64,000 bases of DNA from Streptomyces griseiscabiei (GCF_020010925.1 NZ_JAGJBZ010000004.1:496001-560000), one strand, 5' to 3'; positions 38,355-47,172 are shown, counted from the first letter of the stretch. Program-made: numbers and translations. The notes: generated from the letters alone by a model not told the origin.

Positions 38355-39845
38355 CTACTCCGACGACCTCTCCAGCGCCTCCAGGTCCAGGGCCGAGGCG
38401 ATGCGCAGGGCGACGCCCTCGGCGTAGGTCGCGTCCGTGCGCTCGAAAGGGGTGCGGCCGGGGCCGCGGAGGAAGGTGACGACGCCGAGGGTGCGGCCGC
38501 GGCTGCGCAGGACGGCGCAGAGGGCGTGGACGGTGTCCGTGGGCCACTGGCGTCCGGCGGCCCAGTCGCGGGCCGCCTCCGCCGAGGCCGTGCCGGCGCT
38601 GGCGCGGACCGAGCCCGCCCGCTCCGCGCACTGCAGGGCGGGGTGGCCGGGACCGTAGCGGACGGGGATGCCTGCGTGTCCGGCGAGGTGGCTGGGGCCG
38701 GGGCGGCCGGAGGGGGTGGCGGCGGCCCGGACGAGCCGGGCGGGGCCCTCGCCGTCGGTGAGGGAGCCACCGGCGACGCGGTCGATGAGGGCGTGGTCGG
38801 CGAAGCCGGCGAGGGCGAAGTCGAGGTGGACCGTGGCGGCCTCGCCCGGGTCCTCGCACTCGGCGGCGGCCCGCGCCGCCCGGTGCAGCTGGTTGACGCG
38901 GAAGCGGAGCTGGGCCGCCTCCTGCTCGCCCTGTTTGGACTCGGTGACGTCCTGGAAGAGCCAGCCGACGCCGAGCGGGACCGGTTCCTCGGCGAGGGGC
39001 GAGGCGAGCCGCAGGAAGCCGCTGCGCCAGCAGCGCCGCTTCTCGCCGTCGGGGGTGCGGACGCCGACCCAGATCTCGGCGGGCGCGGGCGGCGCGCCCT
39101 CGGCGAGGACATGGGTGAGGGCGCTCTCCAGCTCCTCGACGCCCTGGGCGAGCAGTTCGCCGAGGGGCCGTCCGAGGACCGCCGTACGACCGATGCCCAG
39201 GGCGCGGGCCGCGTGCGCGTTGACGACGGCGGGGCGCAGGTCGGCGTCGACGAGGACGACGCCCCAGGACGCGTCCTCGAAGAGGGCCTCGCTGAGGGCG
39301 ATGGAGCGTTCGAGGTCGATCTGCGCGTGGACCTCGCTGAAGGCGCAGTACAGCCCGGCGGGCTTGCCGTCGGGTCCGCGTACGGCGGCGGACTGGGTGC
39401 GCACGAGGACCCGGCCGCCGTCCTTGGTGACCAGGGCGAACTCGTGCACCTGCCGACCGGAGGCGTGCATGGCGGCCATCAGCCGCCCCTCGACCTCCTC
39501 GGCGTCGGCGGTCCGTACGGCCCAGTCGGCGAAGCCCCGGCGGCCCACGGCCTCCTCCGCGCTCCAGCCGAGGATGCGTTCGGCCTCGCGGTTCCAGTGG
39601 GTGACGACGCCGTCGGCGTCGAAGGCGCACAGGGCCGCGTCCATGCCGTCGAGGAGGGCGGCGAGCAGATCCGAGCCGCCGGGGTCCGCGGAGTCCATGG
39701 AGTCCTCGGTGCCTTCGGTGTCCTCGGTGTTCACCGTGCCCTCGATGTCCTCGATGTTCTCGGTGTCCGTGTTCTTCGGACCGCCCCGCTCGGGCTTGTC
39801 GGGCCCCAGTTCGTCGGTGGCCCCACTACGCCGGGAAGCACTCAC
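38355..39845 (-). CDS. PAS-PAS-GAF sensor protein without an output domain
   Basis: 496 aa. Acidic disordered N-terminus (TENIEDIEGTVNTEDTEG), PAS 1 (LDGMDAALCAFDADGVVTHW ... ERILGWSAEEAVG), PAS 2 (EDASWGVVLVDADLRPAVVN ... GWLFQDVTESKQGEQE) and a C-terminal GAF domain (AAECEDPGEAATVHLDFALA ... LGVVTFLRG). No SpoIIE phosphatase, kinase or DNA-binding domain follows. It may modulate a separate output protein. I chose GTG 39845 (MSASRRSGATD) because CTGGAGGGGGTTCAG precedes it; ATG 39923 is much less well supported. Confidence 0.82.
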   Translation of the reverse strand: MSASRRSGATDELGPDKPERGGPKNTDTENIEDIEGTVNTEDTEGTEDSMDSADPGGSDLLAALLDGMDAALCAFDADGVVTHWNREAERILGWSAEEAVGRRGFADWAVRTADAEEVEGRLMAAMHASGRQVHEFALVTKDGGRVLVRTQSAAVRGPDGKPAGLYCAFSEVHAQIDLERSIALSEALFEDASWGVVLVDADLRPAVVNAHAARALGIGRTAVLGRPLGELLAQGVEELESALTHVLAEGAPPAPAEIWVGVRTPDGEKRRCWRSGFLRLASPLAEEPVPLGVGWLFQDVTESKQGEQEAAQLRFRVNQLHRAARAAAECEDPGEAATVHLDFALAGFADHALIDRVAGGSLTDGEGPARLVRAAATPSGRPGPSHLAGHAGIPVRYGPGHPALQCAERAGSVRASAGTASAEAARDWAAGRQWPTDTVHALCAVLRSRGRTLGVVTFLRGPGRTPFERTDATYAEGVALRIASALDLEALERSSE

Positions 39846-40057
39846 CTGAACCCCCTCCAGGCTGCGTTGCGTCCGCATGTACGGCGGCATGCACGGCGCG
39901 TCGGTTCGCTCACTGGCCATCATTCAACTCGAACGTGACCCAGCCCACATCTGGTTCACGCAAGATTTGGACGAAATCGTTGTACGCCGGATTTCCGACT
40001 CACCTTTCCTCGTCCTGTCTCTCCCTTCTCAACGTTCCCACGTCCCCGGCCACTCAG

Positions 40058-40819
40058 TCAGCGCAGGTAGAAGATCCGGTCTCCGTACTCCCGCATCACC
40101 CGGTCGTTCCAGGCGAGCCCGCCGTCGACGTTGCCGGAGCGGAGCAGCGGCGGCTCGATGCCGCGGTCCGCGAGGCGGGCGGCGGCGGTGGCCATGACCG
40201 ACTGGAGGATCGCGGAGGTGACGACGGTGGAGGCCGGGGCGAAGGGGGCGGGGATGGTGTCGAGGGTCAGCTCCGCGTCGCCGACCGCGATCTTCGAGTC
40301 GAGGACGAGGTCGCAGTGGTCCTTGAGGAAGGTGCCGGAGGAGTGGCGGGATTCCGTCTGCGCGGCGTACGCGACGGAGGTGACACCGACGACCTTCACA
40401 CCCAGCTCCCGGGCGTGGGCGGCCATCTCGACGGGCAGGGCGTTGCGGCCGGAGAGCGAGATGATCACGAGCAGGTCGCCGGAGCGCAGGGGGCTGGTGT
40501 CGAGCACGGCGGTGGCCAGGCCGTCGACCCGCTCCAGGGCGGAGCCGAGGGTGGCGGGGAGCACGTCGACGCCGACGGCGCCGGGGACGGCCAGCAGGTT
40601 CATCAGGGCGAGGCCGCCCGCCCGGTAGACGAGGTCCTGTGCGGCGAGGGAGGAGTGACCGGCCCCGAACGCGAACAGCCGGCCCCCCTCGGCGACCGTC
40701 TCCGCGATCAGCTCCCCGGCCGCGGCGACCGCCTCCGCCTCCTCGTCCCGCACCCGCTCCAGCAGCCCGATGGCCGCGTCGAGGAACCGCCCGCTCACCT
40801 TGTCCCCGTCCAACCCCAT
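40058..40819 (-). CDS. SIS domain protein (UPF0309), DasR-regulated
   Basis: 253 aa sugar isomerase fold. SIS motifs: RLFAFGAGHSSLAAQDLVYR, DLLVIISLSGRNALPVEMA, VVGVTSVAYAAQTESRHSSG, LVLDSKIAVGDAELTL. Members bind phosphosugars; the protein corresponds to UPF0309. A near-perfect DasR site (40869-40884) lies 50 bp upstream, linking it to N-acetylglucosamine/chitin metabolism. Start ATG 40819 follows AAGGAG with 7-nt spacing. Confidence 0.9.
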   Translation of the reverse strand: MGLDGDKVSGRFLDAAIGLLERVRDEEAEAVAAAGELIAETVAEGGRLFAFGAGHSSLAAQDLVYRAGGLALMNLLAVPGAVGVDVLPATLGSALERVDGLATAVLDTSPLRSGDLLVIISLSGRNALPVEMAAHARELGVKVVGVTSVAYAAQTESRHSSGTFLKDHCDLVLDSKIAVGDAELTLDTIPAPFAPASTVVTSAILQSVMATAAARLADRGIEPPLLRSGNVDGGLAWNDRVMREYGDRIFYLR

Positions 40820-40868
40820 GCGCCGACTCCTTCAGCTTGGTCTGATCCTTCGTGACGCCGATCACGTT

Positions 40869-40884
40869 AGTGGTCTGGACCAGT
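40869..40884. promoter_or_regulatory. DasR-responsive element (dre)
   Basis: AGTGGTCTGGACCAGT matches the dre consensus A(G/C)TGGTCTAGACCA(G/C)T with a single central A-to-G change. DasR is the GntR-family repressor of the GlcNAc regulon in Streptomyces. It lies in the promoter of the SIS gene. Confidence 0.9.
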
Positions 40885-40907
40885 GGGGTGTCAATAAGGG
40901 CGGAGGG

Positions 40908-41045
40908 GGCGGGGGCTGGTCGCGCAGTTTCCCGCGCCCCTGAAAAAAGCGGGGCTGCGCCCCGGCCTTTTTCAGGACCGCAGGGCCTGATGTCTTTGGG
41001 GGCGCGGGGAACTGCGCGAGAAGCCCCACGCACCCGCACCCGCCG
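40908..41045. repeat. Intergenic inverted repeat, copy 4 (full length, diverged)
   Basis: Left arm GTCGCGCAGTTTCCCGCGCC with CCTGAAAAAA, inner GCGGGGCTGCGCCCCGGC hairpin, and right arm GGGGGCGCGGGGAACTGCGC. The two long arms are imperfect here. Lies between the dre-controlled SIS gene and dmdR1. Confidence 0.75.
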
Positions 41046-41262
41046 ACGCACCGAAACCGCCCGAGCTCCGCCGCGCCGTCCGAAAAGGCTCAGCAGGTCA
41101 TAAATCGGCCACCCGACCGGAGCCATACCGCCGTCGTTCCCCCGGCACCACCCGGTTGTCAGTCGGATGCGTAAGAATTGAGTCCAGGGCCAGCGCAGCA
41201 AGCCGCAGCAAGCCGGTGTGGGCCGTCGAAAGCCTCCGGCTGAATCTCATCGAGGGGCACGT

Positions 41263-41955
41263 ATGTCCGGACTGATCGATACGACGGAGATGTATCTCCG
41301 CACCATCCTCGAGCTGGAGGAGGAAGGTGTGGTCCCCATGCGCGCCCGGATCGCCGAGCGGCTCGATCAGAGCGGCCCCACGGTGAGCCAGACGGTCGCG
41401 CGCATGGAGCGCGACGGCCTGGTGTCCGTCGCCGCGGACCGCCACCTGGAGCTGACCGAGGAGGGCCGCCGGCTGGCGACGCGCGTCATGCGCAAGCACC
41501 GCCTCGCGGAGTGTCTGCTCGTCGACGTGATCGGCCTGGAGTGGGAGCAGGTCCACGCGGAGGCGTGCCGCTGGGAGCACGTGATGAGCGAGGCCGTGGA
41601 GCGCCGCGTGCTCGAACTGCTGCGCCACCCCACCGAGTCGCCGTACGGCAACCCGATCCCGGGCCTGGAGGAGCTGGGTGAGAAGGACGGCGCCGACCCC
41701 TTCCTGGACGAGGGCATGGTGTCGCTCGCCGACCTCGACCCGGGCACGGAGGGCAAGACCGTCGTCGTACGCCGTATCGGCGAGCCCATCCAGACGGACG
41801 CCCAGCTGATGTACACGCTGCGCCGCGCGGGCGTGCAGCCCGGCTCCGTGGTGAGCGTGACGGAGGCGGCCGGCGGGGTCCTCGTGGGCAGCGGCGGCGA
41901 GGCGGCGGAGCTGGAGGCGGACGTCGCCTCCCATGTGTTCGTCGCCAAGCGCTGA
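41263..41955 (+). CDS. dmdR1: DtxR/MntR family iron-dependent repressor, DmdR1-like
   Basis: 230 aa. N-terminal HTH (LIDTTEMYLRTILELEEEGV, RIAERLDQSGPTVSQTVARM), dimerisation/metal domain (MRKHRLAECLLVDVIGLEWE with Cys, His; VHAEACRWEHVMSEAVERRV) and C-terminal SH3-like FeoA domain. With Fe2+ it represses siderophore and iron-uptake genes. The sequence is DmdR1-type by length and gene context (beside the SIS protein gene). ATG 41263. In S. coelicolor the opposite strand of dmdR1 is reported to encode Adm; long antisense frames exist here too. Confidence 0.93.
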   Translation: MSGLIDTTEMYLRTILELEEEGVVPMRARIAERLDQSGPTVSQTVARMERDGLVSVAADRHLELTEEGRRLATRVMRKHRLAECLLVDVIGLEWEQVHAEACRWEHVMSEAVERRVLELLRHPTESPYGNPIPGLEELGEKDGADPFLDEGMVSLADLDPGTEGKTVVVRRIGEPIQTDAQLMYTLRRAGVQPGSVVSVTEAAGGVLVGSGGEAAELEADVASHVFVAKR

Positions 41956-42795
41956 CCGCCACCTCCGGAGGACCGGACCACACCCCGCCCGCCGACCGAT
42001 TTCGACCACCCGGTGACTGCCCGTGTCACCCCTTGTCGGCAGGTGTTCGACACGTGCCGGGGCGTGCTCGTATCACCCGCCAACTCCCGGTGTGGGAGGG
42101 GAAGTTGTGACGTATTGGGGTCCATGTCCGGGATCCCGGCCAATCGAAGATTCAGTGCGCCGAATCGCAGCGCGCGGGCCGTTCGCGTGCGAGGCTTGCG
42201 CGTGAGGCATATGACCTGAGGGGCTCTTGGCCGCCCGAGACGGCGATCTCCGGTGGTAGGGGAGGGGGCGGGGCGGATGTGCCGTGGACATGAGGAGGGC
42301 CCCGGCGCCGTGCGGCGCCGGGGCCTGTCCTCCCCTGTGCTGACCCGGAGCCCCGAGCTCCCAGGGTCATCCCCCTCGGACCGTTTTCCCCGAGCGGTCC
42401 GCCTCCCGTTGAAGATCTCCCCTCGGCGGCGGCGGGCAATCCTTGAGGGACGTCACTCGAACGAGGGGTGTTGCCGCCGGCAACGGCATCTTCGAATGTG
42501 TATTCGATAACGTGTACGGCGTGGCGTCGCGTGCCCCGTACCCTGACTGACGCGCGCGCCCCACACGTAACGTGTCAACCGATATGCACGCTGTAACACA
42601 AGTGCTCACCGTCCGAGCGGGGAGCCACGGCGGAAGCGACAGCGGATGCGGCGCAGAAACAGCGGCACGACAGCGGAATCAGCGGTTTCAGGGGTATCAG
42701 CGGTACGACAGCAGTTGGGACGAGTGGACCGGCCGGCTCGAAGCGGGAGCGAGAGGCGGGAGCGAGCGGTCCGGGCGGGAGTCTGGGGGGTGCCA
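41956..42795. other. 840-bp gene-poor region between dmdR1 and the alpha/beta hydrolase
   Basis: No convincing protein gene. It holds a terminator hairpin (42298-42325) and four palindromes in 120 bp: CTCGAACGAG (42456-42465), GTTGCCGCCGGCAAC (42470-42484), TCGAAtgtgtaTTCGA (42492-42507), and ACACGTAACGTGT (42563-42575). Its 5' part is overlapped by antisense frames extending out of dmdR1. A long 5' UTR or a small RNA is possible. Confidence 0.5.
42298..42325. terminator. Strong intergenic terminator hairpin
   Basis: GGCCCCGGCGCC / GGCGCCGGGGCC: perfect 12-bp GC stem, GTGC loop, flanked by GGA...TCC that extends pairing. It is 340 bp after dmdR1 and may end its transcript or an antisense one. 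Confidence 0.7.
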
Positions 42796-43653
42796 ATGGC
42801 GCGGCGCATCGACGTGACGGGAGCGGGCGGTCTGAGCCTCGCCGCCTGGGAGTTCGACGACCCGCCCAAGACAGGCGAGCACGAACCCCGGCCCGGGGTG
42901 CTGTTACTGCACGGCCTCATGGGCCGCGCCTCGCACTGGGCCCCCACCGCCCGCTGGCTCTCCGAACGGCACCGCGCCGTCGCCCTGGACCAGCGCGGCC
43001 ACGGCCGCAGCGCCAAGCCCGAGCAGGCCGCGTACACCCGTGAGGCCTACGTCGAGGACGCCGAGGCCGCCGTCGAACAGCTGGGCCTCGCCCCGGTCGT
43101 CCTCATCGGCCACGCCATGGGCGCGCTGACCGCCTGGCAGCTGGCCGCCCGCCGCCCGGACCTGGTGCGCGGCCTGATCGTCTGCGACATGCGGGCCTCC
43201 GCGCTCGGCGCCGCCTCCCAGCGCGAGTGGGAGAACTGGTTCAAGGCCTGGCCGCTGCCCTTCGCCACCCTCGCCGACGTCCGCAAGTGGTTCGGCGAGG
43301 ACGACCCCTGGGTGGAGCGCCCCAGCCCGTCCCGCGGCGAGTTCTACGCCGAGGTCATGCACGAGGGCCCCGACGGCTGGCGGCCCGTCTTCGACCCCGA
43401 GCAGATGCTGAGGACCCGCGAGACCTGGGTGTACGACGCGCACTGGGAGGAGCTGACCCAGGTCCGCTGCCCCGCCCTCGTCGTCCGCGGCCTCGACGGC
43501 GAGCTGGGCCGCGCCGAGTCCCAGGAGATGGTCCGCGTCCTGCCCCACGGCCAGTACGCCGAGGTCGCCGACGCCGGCCACCTCGTCCACTACGACCAGC
43601 CGGACGCGTGGCGCGCGGCGATAGAGCCGTTCCTCGACGGTTTCGCGGACTGA
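42796..43653 (+). CDS. Alpha/beta hydrolase
   Basis: 285 aa, cytoplasmic. LLLHGLMGRASHW oxyanion region, LDQRGHGRSAKP, nucleophile elbow LIGHAMGALTAWQ in which the usual Ser (GxSxG) is replaced by Ala: G-H-A-M-G. Asp in VRGLDGELG and His in DAGHLVHYDQP are present. If the Ala is real the enzyme cannot use a Ser nucleophile, so it may be a non-hydrolytic member. ATG 42796 follows GGGGGGTGCC. A terminator hairpin follows the stop. Confidence 0.85.
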   Translation: MARRIDVTGAGGLSLAAWEFDDPPKTGEHEPRPGVLLLHGLMGRASHWAPTARWLSERHRAVALDQRGHGRSAKPEQAAYTREAYVEDAEAAVEQLGLAPVVLIGHAMGALTAWQLAARRPDLVRGLIVCDMRASALGAASQREWENWFKAWPLPFATLADVRKWFGEDDPWVERPSPSRGEFYAEVMHEGPDGWRPVFDPEQMLRTRETWVYDAHWEELTQVRCPALVVRGLDGELGRAESQEMVRVLPHGQYAEVADAGHLVHYDQPDAWRAAIEPFLDGFAD

Positions 43654-43668
43654 TTCGCCGACGGGCGA

Positions 43669-43696
43669 AAGGGCCCCGAATCGCTCCGGGGCCCTT
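43669..43696. terminator. Bidirectional terminator between hydrolase and surface-protein gene
   Basis: AAGGGCCCCG and CGGGGCCCTT form a perfect 10-bp stem with an 8-nt loop 15 bp after the hydrolase stop. It also lies 33 bp beyond the stop of the convergent minus-strand gene. Confidence 0.75.
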
Positions 43697-43729
43697 CCTC
43701 ACACGGGACGGTTCAGCGCGTGGGACGGC

Positions 43730-46102
43730 TCAGCTCTCCGCGGTCCTCCTCCGCCGCATCCACCACACCAGCGCGCCGCCCGCCGCGACGACCGCCGCGG
43801 CGATGCCGGAGAGCAGGCCGACGGGCAGCCCGGAGCCGGTGTCGGCGAGGCCGCCGTCCGGGTCGGGCCGGTTGCCCGGCGGGGACTGCGGGTCACCGCC
43901 GCCGGGGGTGGACGGGGACGGGTCGGGCGCCGGGGTCGACGGCGGGTCGCTCGGCGTCGGCCTGCCCGGGCCGGAGGGCGTCGGCTCCGGTGCCGGGTCC
44001 TCGTCGCCCGGGGCGGGCTGGGTGCCGTTGCTGTTGCCGCCCAGGAACACGGTGTCGGTGTCCCGGTAGGTCGTCACGGCCTGGACGCTGGTCCTGGTCG
44101 TCCTGTCCAGGCCCGGGTGTTCGAGGTCGAACTGCACCCGGGTGACGTTCCGCTTGGGCGACTTGGAGAAGTCGACGCCGCCCACGGTGTAGACGTACAC
44201 GTCCTGCCCGTTGCTGATCTCGTACTTGAACTCGCCCTCCTTGAAGATCTTGACGTACCGGTCGTAGACGTCGGTCTTCTTCCAGTTCTGGTTCGGGGCG
44301 CGCAGCGGCCAGCGGCTGACGTCGTCGCTGTTGATGATCTTCCGGTAGTCGGTGGCCGACTGCCGGTCCTTCTGCCGGATCCACTCGGCGGCCACCCGGG
44401 AGGTGTAGACGCGGCGCAGATCGGCGTAGTCCGAGCCGGTGTTGATCCACTTCTCGACGAGCGGGACGATCGTGTTCTTCAGGACCCGGTCGTTCTGCTC
44501 GGTCTCGGCCTTGGTGAGGTCGCAGCCCTCGCCGCCGGGGCCGGGCGTGCTGATGTCCATCGGCTCGGTCTGCAGCTTCAGCGGGGCGTCGAGGATGTAG
44601 ATGCCGCCGTCCTGCTCACGGACCTGCGCGGTGTCGGGCTCGATCCAGTTGCGCAGGGAGTGCAGACAGGGCCAGCCGTCGCGCTCGGCCATCCCGTCCC
44701 AGGCCCGCTTGCCGGTCTCGGTCTTGGGGTCCAGGGCCTTGAAGAAGTCGTGCTTGAGCTTGAGGTCGGCCTCCAGGAGCACCCGGCCGGCGTCGGTGGA
44801 CGCGAACTGCGAGTCCATGATCGTGGACGGCTGGTCCGGGTTGAGGTTGACCCAGAACTTGTCCGGGGTGAGCGCGAGCCAGGTGAAGAGCGAGTCCGAG
44901 GCCATGGTCAGCTTCGCGTCGCCGCCCCAGCCCGGGTTGTTCTCCGGGTCCGGCACGAAGTCGGCCTTCATCGAGTAGTCGAGGCCCTTGCCCTTCACGG
45001 GCTCCCCGACGAAGTTCATCTCCAGGGAGGAGAAGTCGATGCCGCCGGGCCGCCCGAAGTAGCCCTTGGCGTTGTTGGCGTCGTACATCTTCTGCAGCCG
45101 CTTGGCCTCCTCCGGCGTCTTGCCGGAGCGCAGGGCCTCGTCGATGATCGGGCCGCGCCCGCCCTTGAGGGGGTCGGCGTTGAACCGCTTGTCGTAGTTG
45201 GTGTAGACGTTCGGCTTGCCGGTGCGCTCGATCCCGTTGGAGCGCTGCTCCCAGATACCCGCCTGGGTGCGGCTGGTGCCCCGGGTCTGCTTCAGCTCGT
45301 CGTCGAACGCCTTGATCTTGTCGATGGTGCCCTGGGTGGTCTTCGCCCCGGTGATGGTGTGGAAGGTGGTCTTCGCGTACTTGGGGTCGCGGGCGATGAT
45401 CCGGTCGGCCTCGTACTGGTTGTTGCGGATCGAGCCGTTGGACTTGCCCTCGATGTTCCGGTCGCCGACCCGGTCCCGGAAGTCCACGATCCGGTAGCGG
45501 GTCTTCCCGGTCTTCGGGTCCTTGTACGGGATCGGGTCCTGGCACCACCAGTCCGGCCCGACCATGTTGTACTTCTTCACCATGCGGGCCTCGAACGTCT
45601 CGCCCTTGACCCGGTTGCCGGTGTTCCCGATGATCCGGATCCGCAGATAGTCGCCGAAGTCCTTGTAGCCGGTGGCCTTGTTGCGCTGGGCGTTGTAGCG
45701 GGCGTAGATCTCCATCGCCCGGTCGGCCGGCTTGCCCGAGGCGGCGTAGGCGGCCTTCCACTTCGCGATGGCCTTCGTGGAACTGCCGGCCTGCTTCAAC
45801 TGCGCCTCGGTGGGCGACTTCAGACCGTCGAACGCCTTGTCGGGGTTGTCGAAGGTGTAGTTCTCGTCGTTCGGTGCCGCGTCGTACGGCGTGGAGCCGC
45901 TCGGCGGACCGGAGTTCGCCGGCGTCCGCGCGAACCTCTGCTTCAGATAGAGCTCGTCGCAGCGCACGCCCGCCTTGGGCGCGGCCTCCGCGTCCCGCGG
46001 GAGACCGGGCAGCCCGGTCAGGGTCAGGACGCTCGCGCCGGTGAGGGCCAGCGCGATCCTGCCCCAGAGGCGTCGCCCGGAGCGGGGTATCGGGTGAGTC
46101 AC
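43730..46102 (-). CDS. LAxTG-anchored surface protein with a PD-(D/E)xK nuclease-like segment
   Basis: 790 aa. Signal peptide (cleavage near RDAEA, residue 40), a large extracellular region, Pro-rich wall-spanning part (about 685-750), then LADTG, a hydrophobic helix (LLSGIAAAVVAAGGALVWW) and RRRR tail: a class E sortase substrate. Residues 200-240 read YRIVDFRDRVGDRNIEGKSN and continue NGSIRNNQYEADRIIA, spacing D207 and E218-x-K220 as in restriction-endonuclease-fold toxins. The C-terminal half (GIDFSSLEMNFVGEP, MDSQFASTDAGRVLLEADLK, LRNWIEPDTAQVREQDGGIY) resembles an uncharacterised Streptomyces family. GTG 46102 follows AGGGGGAC. Confidence 0.75.
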   Translation of the reverse strand: MTHPIPRSGRRLWGRIALALTGASVLTLTGLPGLPRDAEAAPKAGVRCDELYLKQRFARTPANSGPPSGSTPYDAAPNDENYTFDNPDKAFDGLKSPTEAQLKQAGSSTKAIAKWKAAYAASGKPADRAMEIYARYNAQRNKATGYKDFGDYLRIRIIGNTGNRVKGETFEARMVKKYNMVGPDWWCQDPIPYKDPKTGKTRYRIVDFRDRVGDRNIEGKSNGSIRNNQYEADRIIARDPKYAKTTFHTITGAKTTQGTIDKIKAFDDELKQTRGTSRTQAGIWEQRSNGIERTGKPNVYTNYDKRFNADPLKGGRGPIIDEALRSGKTPEEAKRLQKMYDANNAKGYFGRPGGIDFSSLEMNFVGEPVKGKGLDYSMKADFVPDPENNPGWGGDAKLTMASDSLFTWLALTPDKFWVNLNPDQPSTIMDSQFASTDAGRVLLEADLKLKHDFFKALDPKTETGKRAWDGMAERDGWPCLHSLRNWIEPDTAQVREQDGGIYILDAPLKLQTEPMDISTPGPGGEGCDLTKAETEQNDRVLKNTIVPLVEKWINTGSDYADLRRVYTSRVAAEWIRQKDRQSATDYRKIINSDDVSRWPLRAPNQNWKKTDVYDRYVKIFKEGEFKYEISNGQDVYVYTVGGVDFSKSPKRNVTRVQFDLEHPGLDRTTRTSVQAVTTYRDTDTVFLGGNSNGTQPAPGDEDPAPEPTPSGPGRPTPSDPPSTPAPDPSPSTPGGGDPQSPPGNRPDPDGGLADTGSGLPVGLLSGIAAAVVAAGGALVWWMRRRRTAES

Positions 46103-46311
46103 TTCGGTAGTCCCCCTGAGGGCCCCAGAGGGTAGGTGGGTACGTCCGTGCGGTGCTCGGTGGGACGCCAGGGGCCCCCGTGGTCTGTGCGACGCCGCCA
46201 CCAAGCCATGCACCGTAGTGACCTAACGGCCCTTTTACATAGGTGATTTGGCCGCCGAAACGCCCCAACCGGCCGTCACAGCCGAATTCTTACTCCTCGG
46301 GCAAGGGATCT

Positions 46312-47034
46312 TCACCCTTCGAGCCAGGTCTCCTCCATGGCGAAGGTGGTGTCCTCGGTGTGCCGCACCCGGAACACGGACACGGTCCGGCCCTCCTGGT
46401 CCAGCGGCGCGACCCGTCCGAGGGCGAGCCGCGCGAGCCCGTCCCAGTCGAACTCCTCGAAGCCGTCGTCGAGGTCGACACCGTCCTCCGCCAGTTCGTC
46501 CTCGTCGATCCCGAAGGCCTCCACCACGGCCCGCGCATCGCCCTCGACGTCCCAGTCCCCCTCGCCGTGCCACCCGGCGGCGAAGACCTCGGCTCCGCCC
46601 GGATGCAGGACCGCCCACGCCCCGTACGTGGAGTCGTGCTCGACGGTGGCCGCCCCGATCACCACCGCGTCCGGATGCCGCTTCCGCAGCTCCTTCGCCT
46701 GCTCCCACACCGGGAAGTCGTCCCCGACGTTCCCCAGCGCCGGATCGACGATCTCGGTCACCGGGCCCCAGCAGCCGACGCGGACGACATCCAGGTCCGC
46801 CCGTGTCCCCAGCCCGACGCCCTCGGTCGCGCTCACGGCACCCAGTTCACCGAGCACGGCGTCGACGGTCCCGAACGAGGCCGCGAACTCCCGTGCCCGC
46901 TCCGGGTCATGGGCGTCGAGCACCGCCGACGAGCCCGGGAACGGCGCCCGTACGACGGTCAGGAAGAACTCCCCGTACCGGACCACACCCTGATCCTCGC
47001 CGACACTCCAGAAGGTTCCCTCAGCCTCAGTCAT
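46312..47034 (-). CDS. DUF6333-like protein, unknown function
   Basis: 240 aa, strongly acidic and soluble. N-terminus MTEAEGTFWSVGEDQGVVRY, then FFLTVVRAPFPGSSAVLDAH. The C-terminal half is rich in Asp/Glu (DEDELAEDGVDLDDGFEEFD). I believe it is the Streptomyces DUF6333 family, with no known role. ATG 47034 is preferred over GTG 47043. Alone between the surface-protein gene and the prim-pol gene. Confidence 0.6.
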   Translation of the reverse strand: MTEAEGTFWSVGEDQGVVRYGEFFLTVVRAPFPGSSAVLDAHDPERAREFAASFGTVDAVLGELGAVSATEGVGLGTRADLDVVRVGCWGPVTEIVDPALGNVGDDFPVWEQAKELRKRHPDAVVIGAATVEHDSTYGAWAVLHPGGAEVFAAGWHGEGDWDVEGDARAVVEAFGIDEDELAEDGVDLDDGFEEFDWDGLARLALGRVAPLDQEGRTVSVFRVRHTEDTTFAMEETWLEG

Positions 47035-47082
47035 GACGGCCACCCTAGGGACCGGCCCAGGGACCGGGGATGCCGGAGATGT

Positions 47083-47099
47083 GGGGGAACTGCGCGAAA
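47083..47099. repeat. Fragment of the intergenic repeat (copy 5)
   Basis: GGGGGAACTGCGCGAAAG is the end of the repeat's right arm, located between the DUF6333 and prim-pol genes. Too short to fold alone. Confidence 0.45.
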
Positions 47100-47172
47100 G
47101 CTCGGCCGCTCCGGCGTCCGTGGCCCGGCCGCCCGGCGTCGTACGCCGCGCCGGAGGACCCCGCCCGGAGTG

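Noticed and set aside
44117..46135. 672-codon plus-strand frame
   Set aside because: Antisense to the LAxTG protein, which has a signal peptide, sorting signal and good codon bias.
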